Notes under the pieces: model-generated | Told to the model about the DNA's origin: nothing | The model's input: only the letters and a program-made list of their open reading frames with translations | Database searches by the model: none | Assembly: GCA_947259095.1 (NCBI GenBank) | Contig: CAMYLA010000002.1 | Location: 1 to 64,000 of the forward strand | Direction of reading: 5' to 3' | From: an uncultured Acidimicrobiaceae bacterium | Lineage (GTDB): Bacteria; Actinomycetota; Acidimicrobiia; Acidimicrobiales; SZUA-35 | DNA: 64,000 nt | Shown: positions 9,586 through 17,987 of the stretch, piece by piece | Numbering within the stretch: the first letter of the stretch is position 1 | How the letters are laid out: every line of letters starts with the position of its first letter | Position numbers and translations under genes: made by a program

Positions 9586-10085
9586 TGGCGAAGCTCCATC
9601 ACGATGCCGCCGACCTGGATCTGATCGCCGGGGGCGCCGAGCACCGGTGTTGTCACCCGCTGCCGGTTCAGGTACGTGCCGTTCGTGGATCCGAGGTCTT
9701 CGATGACGACGCCGGCCTCCTCGTTGGAGACCTTGGCGTGGAGTTGGGAAATGTAGGTGTCATCCAATGTGATCTGACACCCTGCGGCCCGTCCTATCGT
9801 CATCTCACCCATCACGTCGAAGTGCCTACCCGATTCGGCAGGTGGTTCGAGAATAACCAGACTAATGGGTGCAACCGAAGGGCCCTGCCCCCCTTTGCCT
9901 TTTCCACCTCCGGACCTGACCCCGGCGCGGGCCCGGACCTTACCCTTCGGCGTGGAAGCCGTGACCCGCTTGACCGCCACATTGGTGGTCGAACCGAACC
10001 ACGTCGCCTGCAGGACGCGGAAGAAGAAGAGGTACACCAGGCCGAGGAGGCACCACTTGAGAATGGTGAGCAGAGCGTCAGACAC
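9582..10085 (-). CDS. fhaB: Membrane-anchored FHA-domain protein (FhaB/FipA type)
   Basis: The 167-residue protein has an N-terminal membrane segment (ILKWCLLGLVYLFFFRVLQ), a basic linker and a C-terminal FHA domain from about residue 80. The phosphothreonine-binding FHA signatures are clear: IGRAAGCQI, SQLHAKV and DLGSTNGTYLN. In Mycobacterium the equivalent protein is a kinase substrate that links FtsZ and FtsQ. The gene sits directly upstream of the phosphatase with a four-base overlap. Confidence 0.92.
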   Translation of the reverse strand: MSDALLTILKWCLLGLVYLFFFRVLQATWFGSTTNVAVKRVTASTPKGKVRARAGVRSGGGKGKGGQGPSVAPISLVILEPPAESGRHFDVMGEMTIGRAAGCQITLDDTYISQLHAKVSNEEAGVVIEDLGSTNGTYLNRQRVTTPVLGAPGDQIQVGGIVMELRQ

Positions 10086-10153
10086 TGGCTCGAAGACTAC
10101 AGATGTTCTGCATCATCGTCACGGGGCAACAAAACGGGCGGGCTCAGGCGCCC

Positions 10154-10816
10154 TCATGGCCTGCGGTAGCGGAGCCGGATCGGACCGAGGACGATCTCGT
10201 CACCATCGACCAGGACATGGCGATCGATTCGGAGACCGTTCACCTTGCAGCCGTTTGTCGAGCCCAGATCGATCAGCTGGTGGGAGTCGCCCATGGGGTG
10301 GAGCTCGGCATGTTGACGGGAGACGTTCTGGTCATCGATCACGATGTCGGAGGTGGAAAGACGGCCGATCGTCATCACCCCGTCCTTCAGCTTGTAGTGG
10401 GCTCCGCTGGGATCCTCCAACCAGCTGTCGGCGTCGGAGCCGGGAATGCGCTCGTCGTAGGAGGGGTGGAGGCGGAACACCCCGACCCGCAGTTCCGGAT
10501 CGGCCTGGAACTCGATGGACACCCGACCGAGAAAGCTCAGGTTCTCCTGTGCCGCATAGCCCCGCACCGTGGCCGTCAGCTCGGCCAGCAACGATTCCTG
10601 GACCTGGGAGAAGCGCTGGAAGTCCTCGACCGCCACCCGGATGACAAAACGGTTCGGGGCCAGAGGGCGGCCGGACACATCTATGGTGCGGCTCGATTCC
10701 ATTTCCCTCACGAGGCGGCGACCGACCTCGACCGGCTGAAGACCGCTCTTGAACGCCCGTGAGAAAACCCCCTCGACCAGCCGTTCCAGACGGTCCTCGA
10801 AACTCTTCAGAACCAT
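10154..10816 (-). CDS. fhaA: FHA-domain protein FhaA with DUF3662 N-terminus
   Basis: The 220-residue protein opens with the DUF3662 region typical of FhaA (KSFEDRLERLVEGVFSRAF, RLVREME) and ends with an FHA domain (TIGRLSTSDIVIDD, SRQHAEL, LGSTNGCKVNG). Mycobacterial FhaA is longer, with a Pro-rich linker between these parts; here the linker is almost absent. It is known to bind phosphorylated MviN and to regulate peptidoglycan synthesis. The ATG at 10816 is chosen because MVLKSFEDRLE matches the family start; an upstream ATG at 10840 is possible. It is the promoter-proximal gene of the operon. Confidence 0.92.
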   Translation of the reverse strand: MVLKSFEDRLERLVEGVFSRAFKSGLQPVEVGRRLVREMESSRTIDVSGRPLAPNRFVIRVAVEDFQRFSQVQESLLAELTATVRGYAAQENLSFLGRVSIEFQADPELRVGVFRLHPSYDERIPGSDADSWLEDPSGAHYKLKDGVMTIGRLSTSDIVIDDQNVSRQHAELHPMGDSHQLIDLGSTNGCKVNGLRIDRHVLVDGDEIVLGPIRLRYRRP

Positions 10817-10900
10817 GGCTATATACGGTACTCGCCCCACGACCGGATTGGCTTGGCGCGCCGGTCGGTTGTGAGCGAGGTAGCATGTTCGACGTCACTC

Positions 10901-10984
<84 letters not shown>

Positions 10985-11011
10985 CAACCGTGATGTCCAA
11001 ACGACGTCGCC

Positions 11012-11042
11012 GAGGCCCGGGCCCCCGAGGGGTTCGGGCCTC
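11012..11042. terminator. Hairpin after tRNA-Leu
   Basis: GAGGCCCG at 11012-11019 pairs perfectly with CGGGCCTC at 11035-11042. The hairpin lies between the tRNA and a convergent gene, which fits a shared terminator, but no strong T-run follows. Confidence 0.45.
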
Positions 11043-11060
11043 TCCGGTTCTCGGCCGCCC

Positions 11061-11861
11061 CTACTGGAGGGTCAGCGGTCGCTTGCAGCCTCGGATCCGC
11101 ACCCCGAGGGTGTCCTCGTCCACATCCAGCGGCAGGGGACCGGCTGCGGAGTCCTCGACGTCGGCCAGAACGGCCCCCCGGAATCCCACCACCTTCTCCC
11201 ACATGCACCCGGCGGGAACCGACCAGGTACCCCGGGCCAGGTCCCCGATCCAGTAGTCGCCGTTGCCGGCAACGGTGAGCGGTTCGACCAGTGGCGACCA
11301 GGTCGCCCACTCGCCGCACTGGGCCGCTGACACGAACGCGTCCGGCTCGATCTCGTTCAGGGAGACCAGCATCCGGCCCCTGGCCAGGCGGTCCGCACCG
11401 ATCACCCGCTCCACCCTGTCGGTGGAGACCCGGCGGAGCTCGTAGCTGCAGTCGGCGACACCGAATGTGGTGGCGTAGAGGGCCGGGGCCAGCCGGCCGA
11501 TATCGGCCAACGTGTGGTGGGGCACCAGGTCGGTCTCCACCGGATAGTCGTCGTCGGCGGGGGCGGCGATGACATCGCGGTCCGAGCTCCCGGCCAGATC
11601 GGCCACCCGGTATCGACCGGATCGCACCCCGTCGGTGAAGCTCAGGTACCGGGGAGGCTTCGAATCCCGGTCGAGGGCGGACGCCGGGCCGAATGGCATC
11701 GCCGCTCCTGCCGAGCGACCCCCCGCCGATTCGGCGGCCAGCTGATCCCGATCGGTCGGCTCGACGACGATCGCCGAGAGCGTGCGCTGGAAGAACCCGA
11801 TCGAGACGATGGCGACCCCCACCACCAGCGCAATTCCGATCGGTCGTGCGAGCCGTTCCAT
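11061..11861 (-). CDS. Membrane-anchored extracytoplasmic protein of unknown function
   Basis: The 266-residue protein begins with a membrane anchor or signal (IGIALVVGVAIVSIGFFQ) and continues as a soluble exported region. That region has four spaced cysteines (VADCSYE, AAQCGEW, AGCMWEK, RGCKRP) which could form disulfides. The pattern of ADCSYEL and AAQCGEWATW is loosely like septum-formation or DUF4190-tail proteins of actinobacteria, but I do not recognise the family with confidence. It is a single gene, convergent with the tRNA and divergent from the deacylase. Confidence 0.75.
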   Translation of the reverse strand: MERLARPIGIALVVGVAIVSIGFFQRTLSAIVVEPTDRDQLAAESAGGRSAGAAMPFGPASALDRDSKPPRYLSFTDGVRSGRYRVADLAGSSDRDVIAAPADDDYPVETDLVPHHTLADIGRLAPALYATTFGVADCSYELRRVSTDRVERVIGADRLARGRMLVSLNEIEPDAFVSAAQCGEWATWSPLVEPLTVAGNGDYWIGDLARGTWSVPAGCMWEKVVGFRGAVLADVEDSAAGPLPLDVDEDTLGVRIRGCKRPLTLQ

Positions 11862-11956
11862 CGTCTACTCATCGGCCGCCCGGGCCGGCCGTTGAGCCGA
11901 CTACAGTCCTGTCGGTGGGTCCCGACCGGTCACCGTCAGATGAATCGCCGGCCAAG

Positions 11957-12472
11957 ATGGCCGAGGCCCCGGCCGACCTCCATCGGTCTGCCGAGCGGGT
12001 GGCGGCGTGGGCCGCCGAGCGCTCGCTCGTCTTGGAGATCCGGGAGTACGCCGAGGGAGGAGCCCGAACGGCCGAGGATGCGGCCAATGCGGTCGGCTGC
12101 CAGGTCGACCAGATCGTCAAGTCGATGATCTTCGAGCTGTCGAGCGCCGAAAGCGCCGAAAGCGACGAACTGGTGCTGGCGCTGACCGCAGGATCGAACC
12201 GGGTCGATCCCGATGCGCTGGCTGCGTTGGCCGGAGCGGACCGGTGCGGTCGGGCCGACCCGGAGCGGGTCCGGTCGGTCACCGGCTACGCCATCGGCGG
12301 CGTCCCGCCGTTCGGCCATACCAACACACTGCGGACCTGGATCGACCCCCATCTGAGCAGCTTCGAGGTGGTCTGGGCCGCGGCGGGGACACCCCGCCAC
12401 GTGTTTCCCATTGCCCCGGCCACGCTGCTGGACCTGACCGGGGCCATCGAGGCCCGGTTCACCACCGGCTGA
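11957..12472 (+). CDS. YbaK/ProX-like aminoacyl-tRNA deacylase domain protein
   Basis: The 171-residue protein has a YbaK/EbsC fold. Characteristic elements are the GCQVDQIVKSMIF strand with the conserved Lys, a GYAIGGVPPFGH motif and the final WAAAGTPRHVFPI segment. Members hydrolyse mischarged tRNA such as Cys- or Ala-tRNA(Pro). I start at ATG 11957; an in-frame GTG at 11915 would add 14 residues. Its TGA overlaps the next ATG by one base, so the two genes are probably translated together. Confidence 0.85.
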   Translation: MAEAPADLHRSAERVAAWAAERSLVLEIREYAEGGARTAEDAANAVGCQVDQIVKSMIFELSSAESAESDELVLALTAGSNRVDPDALAALAGADRCGRADPERVRSVTGYAIGGVPPFGHTNTLRTWIDPHLSSFEVVWAAAGTPRHVFPIAPATLLDLTGAIEARFTTG

Positions 12473-13143
12473 TGCCCGAAGGCCCGGACCGGGAGATCGG
12501 CTACCGGCGGCCGGAATCCGGCCGAGACGACAACCCGCGGATCGGCGTCGGCCCCCACCCCGAACCGTGGCCGGACGATGAGCGGCTCGACCCCGGACTC
12601 CTCGCCGATGGCGACCGGCGCAACGTGGTCGACCGCTACCGGTACTGGTCGGTGGAGGCCATCGTCGCCGACCTCGACACCCGGCGCCACCGTTTCCACG
12701 TCGCCATCGAGAACTGGCAACACGACCTGAACATCGGCACCGTGGTCCGGACCGCCAACGCCTTCCTGGCGGCCGAAATCCATATCGTCGGCCGCAGGCG
12801 CTGGAACCGCCGGGGGGCGATGGTCACCGACCGCTACCAGCACATCCGCCACCATCCCGAGCCCGCCGATCTGGCGGCCTGGGCCGAGGCCCACCACCTT
12901 CCGCTGATCGGTATCGACAACCTCCCCGGCTCGACGCCGCTCAACGGTTCGCCGTTGCCCGGGGGCTGTGTGCTGGTGTTCGGTCAGGAGGGGCCGGGGC
13001 TGTCAGCGGCGATGCGGCCCTTCCTCGGGGAGTGCCGGTCCATCCCCCAGTTCGGCTCGACCCGATCGATCAACGCCGGCGTGGCGGCCGGGATCGCCAT
13101 GCACAGCTGGATCGCCCAACACGCCGACGATGACAACCCGTAG
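12472..13143 (+). CDS. SpoU/TrmH-family RNA 2'-O-methyltransferase
   Basis: The 223-residue protein carries the three SPOUT (SpoU) motifs: NIGTVVRTANAF near residue 86, VFGQEGPGL, and IPQFGSTRSINAGVAAGIAMH near the end. These build the knotted S-adenosylmethionine site of tRNA/rRNA ribose methylases. The exact nucleotide target cannot be told from sequence. The N-terminal 60 residues are polar and lineage-specific. Confidence 0.9.
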   Translation: MPEGPDREIGYRRPESGRDDNPRIGVGPHPEPWPDDERLDPGLLADGDRRNVVDRYRYWSVEAIVADLDTRRHRFHVAIENWQHDLNIGTVVRTANAFLAAEIHIVGRRRWNRRGAMVTDRYQHIRHHPEPADLAAWAEAHHLPLIGIDNLPGSTPLNGSPLPGGCVLVFGQEGPGLSAAMRPFLGECRSIPQFGSTRSINAGVAAGIAMHSWIAQHADDDNP

Positions 13144-13163
13144 CGTTGTGTGGGCGGACCCGA

Positions 13164-14309
13164 TCAGTTGGTTATCCGGAACTCGATCCGCCGGTTGGCC
13201 CGCTGGGCCTCGGCGTCGTTGTCGTCCGGGGCGACCTTGAGCCGCCGCTCCCCGAACCCGACCGCGGTCATCTCGTTGGTGACGTTCCGGGCCTGCAACG
13301 CAGCCAGGACGGTTTCGGCCCTGGCCTGGCTCAAGGTCTGGTTCGATTCCTCGCCACCCACCGAATCGGTGTGGCCGCCGATCTCCAACGCCACATCGGG
13401 ATCGGCGTTCAGCAACTCGGCCGCCTCGTCGAGGACACCCTCGGAGGCCGGCTCGATCAGTGCGCTCCCGGAGGCGAACTCGATCGGCTCCAAGGCGTTC
13501 AGCGACGACTCCACCTCGTTCGACTCTTCGAGGACGATCGTGGCCTCGCCGATCTCCACCCCGTCGATCCCCTCGAACGCGGTGGAGATCTGCCCGTACA
13601 GCACCGGATCGGTCATGGAGCCGGCCACCGTCACCACCACCGGCGGCTGGGCCCCGGCATCGACCACCAGTTGGTTGTCGACCTGGGCCTCGGAGTAGAC
13701 CACGATCGACCGCTCCACCAGCGCCTGCTCTGTGGCCTCGTCCGGCACCGTGCCCTCCAGCACGATCGACACCTGGGCTGCGGTGGCGGTAACCCCGGCA
13801 ACGGCGTCGCTCGGCGCCTCGACCGTCAGTCCATCGACGACGCTCGCCACCCCGGGCTGGTCAACCAGATAGTCCACCACCTGGGTTCTGGTGGCCTCGT
13901 CCGGCACCGTACCCTCGGCGGTGACCACCGCTCCCTCGGCGTTGAGCGAGATCCCGGTGATACCGAGACCGGCCAGTTCGGACTCGAACAGGGCCAGGTC
14001 GAGCTCGGCACCGTCCTCCGGCTGCTCGCCCTCCTCCTCGTTCTCGGCTTCCTCGCCTTCTTCGGCCGCTGCTTGGGCCTCATCGCCCTCGGCCGCAGCA
14101 ACGGTTTCGCTGCCGGTGCCGAGCGCGGCCTCGTTTTGATCTCGAATTGCCGGCCAGACGATGGCGATCGCCAGGATGGCAACGCCGACCGCAATGGCCA
14201 GCAGCGCCGGAAGCTCATCGGGAGTCTCGTCGGCCAAGGCCACACCCCGATACCGGGGATTCTCGGCGGCCGCCCTGCGCTCGATGTCGTCTGTGTTCGC
14301 CTCTGCCAT
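13164..14309 (-). CDS. Envelope protein with BON-like repeats and OmpA peptidoglycan-binding domain
   Basis: The 381-residue protein has a short cytoplasmic N-terminus and one membrane helix (LLAIAVGVAILAIAIVWP). A Glu/Ala-rich linker leads to two or more BON-like modules (GTVPDEATRTQVVDYL and GTVPDEATEQALVE repeat one another). A C-terminal OmpA-like domain follows (IEFASGSALI, LEIGGHTDSVGG, LSQARAETVLAAL, GFGERRLKV, ANRRIEFRI). The layout recalls mycobacterial ArfA/OmpATb. The OmpA domain should bind peptidoglycan diaminopimelate; no outer-membrane barrel is present. Confidence 0.88.
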   Translation of the reverse strand: MAEANTDDIERRAAAENPRYRGVALADETPDELPALLAIAVGVAILAIAIVWPAIRDQNEAALGTGSETVAAAEGDEAQAAAEEGEEAENEEEGEQPEDGAELDLALFESELAGLGITGISLNAEGAVVTAEGTVPDEATRTQVVDYLVDQPGVASVVDGLTVEAPSDAVAGVTATAAQVSIVLEGTVPDEATEQALVERSIVVYSEAQVDNQLVVDAGAQPPVVVTVAGSMTDPVLYGQISTAFEGIDGVEIGEATIVLEESNEVESSLNALEPIEFASGSALIEPASEGVLDEAAELLNADPDVALEIGGHTDSVGGEESNQTLSQARAETVLAALQARNVTNEMTAVGFGERRLKVAPDDNDAEAQRANRRIEFRITN

Positions 14310-14363
14310 GGCCAGCAGTCTGCCAGGAAACCGGCCGGTTCAAACCGCCGATCCGCGGTCGTT

Positions 14364-15008
14364 TCAGCCGGTGGCCGATGCGGTGTCCGACTTCCTCAAT
14401 CTGGTGACGCCCTGCTCGATGGCGACGACCACACCGATGACCAGGGCCATCAACACCAGGGCTCGCATGAGCTGGTTGACGATGGGCGGGGTGCCGGCCT
14501 CGCTGGTGGTGCCCAGTTCGGTGGCAAAGGCCTCGACGGCCCGAGCCGGTTCGCTGAACTCCCGCGCCGCCTCCGTGGCCCTGATCCTGGTGGTCGACAG
14601 ATCCTCGATGACGTAGGTCTGGGGTTCGCCCTCCGGGGGGAAGACGATGGCCGCATCGGCCTCGGTCTGCTCCTGGATCCGCCTGGCGTAGGCCGCCGCT
14701 GTCGGCTGCGGATCGTCGGGGGCGACCACCACCAACCGGAGGCCGTCGAACCTGGCATCCTCCACCGCCGCGATCAACGACAACTCGTCGATCTCATCCC
14801 GCCCGACACCGACGAACACCCCGTCGTCGAAGAGCTCCTCGGCGACCGCAGACGGCGATTCGGCGCCGGCCGGGGCGGCCACGAGCAGGGCCAGCGCCAG
14901 CACCAGCACGGCGATGGACGTTGCGGCTGCGATGGCCGACCTGGCGGCAGCCGACGCCGACCGGGCCGAGCCGGGCCGGGAGGAAGGTGTTGAACCGTTC
15001 ACACCCAC
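14364..15008 (-). CDS. Exported membrane protein, TPM/DUF6676-like
   Basis: The 214-residue protein has a signal-anchor (IAVLVLALALLVAAPAGAES), an extracytoplasmic alpha/beta domain of about 120 residues (LRLVVVAPDDP, AAIVFPPEGEPQTYVI) and a C-terminal helix (LMRALVLMALVIGVVVAI) with a basic tail. This arrangement resembles actinobacterial TPM-fold proteins such as the Rv1476 type. It lies 55 bp downstream of the OmpA-like gene on the same strand order, so the two may share a role in the envelope. The family call is tentative. Confidence 0.7.
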   Translation of the reverse strand: MGVNGSTPSSRPGSARSASAAARSAIAAATSIAVLVLALALLVAAPAGAESPSAVAEELFDDGVFVGVGRDEIDELSLIAAVEDARFDGLRLVVVAPDDPQPTAAAYARRIQEQTEADAAIVFPPEGEPQTYVIEDLSTTRIRATEAAREFSEPARAVEAFATELGTTSEAGTPPIVNQLMRALVLMALVIGVVVAIEQGVTRLRKSDTASATG

Positions 15009-15069
15009 AGTGTCTCATGGTTCGGGGCGAATCGGTCGCGCCCGGAGCAACCCACGGGGCTTGCCTGGC

Positions 15070-15396
15070 TCAATCCAGGAGAAAACCCCGTACTTTGTCG
15101 AGGTGGGGATCGTTGACCCCGAAGAACGCATCGAAGGCGGCCCCCGACTCGTCCTCGTCGTCGAACACGTACAGGTTTTCCTGACCGTCGATGTCACCGT
15201 CGGCCAGTTCCAGCGCCCGAGCCCGGGCCGTGGCATACCCGACCGCCCGCTCCAGCATCCCTCGATGGACGCGCTCGTCCTCCAGCCGGGCCGACAGCTC
15301 CCGAACCTGGTGACGGAGCCGTTCGATCTCCGCTTCGAGCTCTCGATGGCGGTCTTTGGGGGCGGGCTGCGGTTTGCTCTTCGTCCTGGCGATCAC
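15070..15396 (-). CDS. Small coiled-coil protein, unknown function
   Basis: The 108-residue protein has a basic N-terminus (ARTKSKPQPAPKDRH) followed by a strong heptad pattern (ELEAEIERLRHQVRELSARLEDE). It ends in an acidic segment (VFDDEDESGAAFDAFF). No catalytic motif is visible. It could be a DNA-associated or scaffold protein. GC and codon use match its neighbours, so it is likely a real gene. Confidence 0.65.
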   Translation of the reverse strand: MIARTKSKPQPAPKDRHRELEAEIERLRHQVRELSARLEDERVHRGMLERAVGYATARARALELADGDIDGQENLYVFDDEDESGAAFDAFFGVNDPHLDKVRGFLLD

Positions 15397-15434
15397 AAGG
15401 ACCCTTCGGCCCTCCGGTCAGGGAGTTGAGGTGC

Positions 15435-16148
15435 TCACTGACCGAACATCATCAACCACTGCTCCACCGACTTCGGCTTGAACACCACGTTCAGATCCCT
15501 CGTCTCGCCCATCGATCTTGAGGGCTCGGGCGAGTAGAGATGACCGGGAAACAACACGGCGTCGTCCGGCACCTTGGACAGCCGGTCGGTCAGGGAGTGA
15601 TACAGCGCCTCGGGGTCGCCGCCGGGCAGATCGGTCCGACCGCACCCGTCGAGGAACAGGGTGTCCCCGGCCACCAGGCGGTTCTCCACCAGGAAACACT
15701 GACTTCCCGGGGTGTGGCCAGGGGTGTGGATCAGTTCGATCTCGATCTGGCCAACGCCCAGGGTGTCGCCGGAGGCGTGGCCGACCAGTTGCCCCGGCCC
15801 CAGACCGGTGGTCTTGGTCACGAACTCCAGCTCCGGCGTCTGGACGTGAACCGGCACATCGGTGTGCTCCAGCAGTCCGGCGATGCCGTCGATGTCGTAG
15901 CCCATCATGTTCCCGCCGATGTGGTCTGCGTGGTAGTGGGTACCGAGTACGCCCACCACCTGCATGCCGTCGGCCTCGAGGATCGAGACCAGGCCCGCAA
16001 CGTCATAGGCCGGATCGACGATGACCGCCTCTTTGGTCTCGTTGTCGCCGATCAGGTAGGCGAAGTTCACCATCTGCCTGGCGATCATGTCGCTGGTTGC
16101 GAAGTCGCGCCCGCTGAGCAGCTGCTTGAAGTAGAGACGATCATCCAT
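15435..16148 (-). CDS. MBL-fold hydrolase, glyoxalase II / persulfide dioxygenase-like
   Basis: The 237-residue metallo-beta-lactamase fold protein shows THYHADHIGG (metal ligands His-x-His-x-Asp-His), HTPGHTPGS, the Asp ligand in LVAGDTLFLDGCGRTDL and the last His in LFPGHLY. The DGCGRTDLPGGD segment is typical of the ETHE1/glyoxalase II branch. Substrates in that branch are thioesters or persulfides; choosing between them needs more than the motifs. The gene is divergent from pheA. Confidence 0.86.
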   Translation of the reverse strand: MDDRLYFKQLLSGRDFATSDMIARQMVNFAYLIGDNETKEAVIVDPAYDVAGLVSILEADGMQVVGVLGTHYHADHIGGNMMGYDIDGIAGLLEHTDVPVHVQTPELEFVTKTTGLGPGQLVGHASGDTLGVGQIEIELIHTPGHTPGSQCFLVENRLVAGDTLFLDGCGRTDLPGGDPEALYHSLTDRLSKVPDDAVLFPGHLYSPEPSRSMGETRDLNVVFKPKSVEQWLMMFGQ

Positions 16149-16266
16149 ACCGGTGAACCATAGTGGCGAGGGGTGTGATGGCCGCCAGCGGCCGGCGGCG
16201 AAACCACGTGACGACGGCGGGGAAAACCGGCGAAGGGCCGCAGGCAGACGGCGTTAGGATCGTGAG

Positions 16267-17193
16267 GTGAGCAACCAAACCCTCCGCATCGCCTACCTCG
16301 GGCCGGCCGGTACCTTCACCGAGCAGGCCCTGATGAGCCAGCCCGACCTGACCGGCTGCGAGTTGGTCCCCATGGCCAAGTTCGTCGATGTCCTGGATGC
16401 GGCGTCGGCCGGCGAGGTCGACCTCGGCTTCGTGGCCATCGAGAACGCCATCGAGGGCACGGTCAACGTCACCCTCGATGCACTGGTCTTCGATCACGAC
16501 CTGCTCATTCAGCGGGAGGTCGTGCTCGACATCGAGTTGAACCTGATGGCCGCCCCCGGCGTTGAATTGGCCGACATCACCGACGTCTACTCCCACCCGG
16601 TTGCCAACGCCCAGTGTCGGGAGTTCCTCCACAAGGAGCTGCCGGACGTGGCGGTCAAAGCGGCCAACTCAACCTCCGAGGCTGCGGTCATGGCCGCCGA
16701 GCAGCCGGGGCTGGCCGCAGTCGGCCCGGCCCTGGCGGCCGAGAAGCAGGGCCTCGACATCCTGGCCGCCGACATCGCCGACCACCCCGGCAACCAGACC
16801 CGGTTCGTGCTGGTCGGGCCCACCGGGGTTCCCGTTGCCACCGGCCACGACAAGACAACCGCGGTGTTGACCCAGCGAGAGGACAAGCCGGGCTCCCTGG
16901 TCGCCATTCTGGAGGAGTTCGCGGCCCGGAGCATCAATCTGTCGAGGTTGTCTTCCCGCCCGGTCAAGACCGCGCTCGGCAACTACTGCTTCATCGTCGA
17001 TCTCGACGGCCACATCGCAGACGAGTTGATCGCCGACTGCCTGCGAAGCGTGCGGGCCAAACACGCTGACGTCAAGTTCCTCGGCAGCTATCCGGCGGCC
17101 GGCAACGGCTCCACCGAGACCCGCCGAGAGGTCACGACGGCCTGGACCGAGGCCGACCGGTGGATGCAGTCGCTGCGGGCCCAGATCGGCTGA
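16267..17193 (+). CDS. pheA: Prephenate dehydratase
   Basis: The 308-residue single-function enzyme converts prephenate to phenylpyruvate in phenylalanine synthesis. It starts SNQTLRIAYLGPAGTFTEQAL, contains VAIENAIEGTVN and NSTSEAAVMAA, and carries a C-terminal ACT domain (PGSLVAILEEFAARSINLSRL, SRPVKTALGNYCFIVDL) that normally gives feedback control by phenylalanine. The GTG at 16267 places the start directly before the first strand. No chorismate mutase domain is fused. Confidence 0.95.
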   Translation: MSNQTLRIAYLGPAGTFTEQALMSQPDLTGCELVPMAKFVDVLDAASAGEVDLGFVAIENAIEGTVNVTLDALVFDHDLLIQREVVLDIELNLMAAPGVELADITDVYSHPVANAQCREFLHKELPDVAVKAANSTSEAAVMAAEQPGLAAVGPALAAEKQGLDILAADIADHPGNQTRFVLVGPTGVPVATGHDKTTAVLTQREDKPGSLVAILEEFAARSINLSRLSSRPVKTALGNYCFIVDLDGHIADELIADCLRSVRAKHADVKFLGSYPAAGNGSTETRREVTTAWTEADRWMQSLRAQIG

Positions 17194-17212
17194 TCAACCC
17201 GCTCGGCGGGGG

Positions 17213-17250
17213 TGACGCGGTGTCAGTCGCCGCTGACGCGGTGTCAGTCG
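17213..17250. repeat. 17-bp direct repeat pair
   Basis: TGACGCGGTGTCAGTCG occurs at 17213-17229 and again at 17234-17250, period 21, followed by a third degenerate copy (CGATGCGGTGTGAGG). The array overlaps the last codons of the convergent gene. It probably arose by slippage. Confidence 0.8.
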
Positions 17251-17876
17251 ATGGCGATGCGGTGTGAGGTCCACCAGGTGGCGGTGGCGAAGAGCAGGCT
17301 GATGAAGATCAGCACCACCGCCGGATCGTCGATGGCCTGGTCCGGCGTTGGCGTGGTGACGAACGGCAGCATGAACAGTGTGGTGATGCCGGCGGCGATC
17401 GCCACCCCCTTGGCCAGGCGACGGCTGGTCGACAGCGACACCGTGCCCTCCATTCGCCACAGCACCACGACCAGGGCGATCACCAGGTAGAAGGCCGAAG
17501 GATTGACCACCCCGGCCAACATGAACTGCAGGTTGAGGAAGGTGCCGATGGCGATGGCGATCAGGGGTCTGATGTTCAGCCCCAGCATGATCCCGACCAG
17601 CAGCTCGAGCACCACCACCACCAGGGCGGTCATCGCCGGCAATTGCCGGACGACGTTGAGCAGGAACGGTTCGTACATCTCGATGGCGGCCGAGGTGTCC
17701 CGGTCGACGAAGGTGAGGACCTCCTCACCGGACCACCAGCTGCCGTCGATCCCGTGGGCCACCGCGGCCCGGAGCCAGCCGAACGCCAGGAACAGCTGCG
17801 GCAGCAGCACGGCGGCCGGTATCCCCCGATATCTGTCACCGAAGAGGCGCGCACAAATACGTGGTAGTTCCGCCAA
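17244..17876 (-). CDS. DoxX-like polytopic membrane protein
   Basis: The 210-residue protein has about five membrane helices (LLPQLFLAFGWLRAAVAHG, MTALVVVVLELLVGIMLGL, LIAIAIGTFLNLQFMLAGV, FYLVIALVVVLW, AGITTLFMLPF). The LNLQFMLAG element with an early RAAVAH helix fits the DoxX/TQO-small-subunit group. The function is unknown. The 3' end, including the stop, is built from the direct repeat at 17213-17250, so the terminal residues may be recent additions. Confidence 0.7.
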   Translation of the reverse strand: MAELPRICARLFGDRYRGIPAAVLLPQLFLAFGWLRAAVAHGIDGSWWSGEEVLTFVDRDTSAAIEMYEPFLLNVVRQLPAMTALVVVVLELLVGIMLGLNIRPLIAIAIGTFLNLQFMLAGVVNPSAFYLVIALVVVLWRMEGTVSLSTSRRLAKGVAIAAGITTLFMLPFVTTPTPDQAIDDPAVVLIFISLLFATATWWTSHRIAID

Positions 17877-17987
17877 CTCGAATCATTCCTCTACAAGGAG
17901 TCGCCCGCCGGCAACGAAATCGTAACAGCAAGACGCAGCGACAAGCGATAGGTCCCCGAACATTAATTCGTTACCGAACGAAGGACT

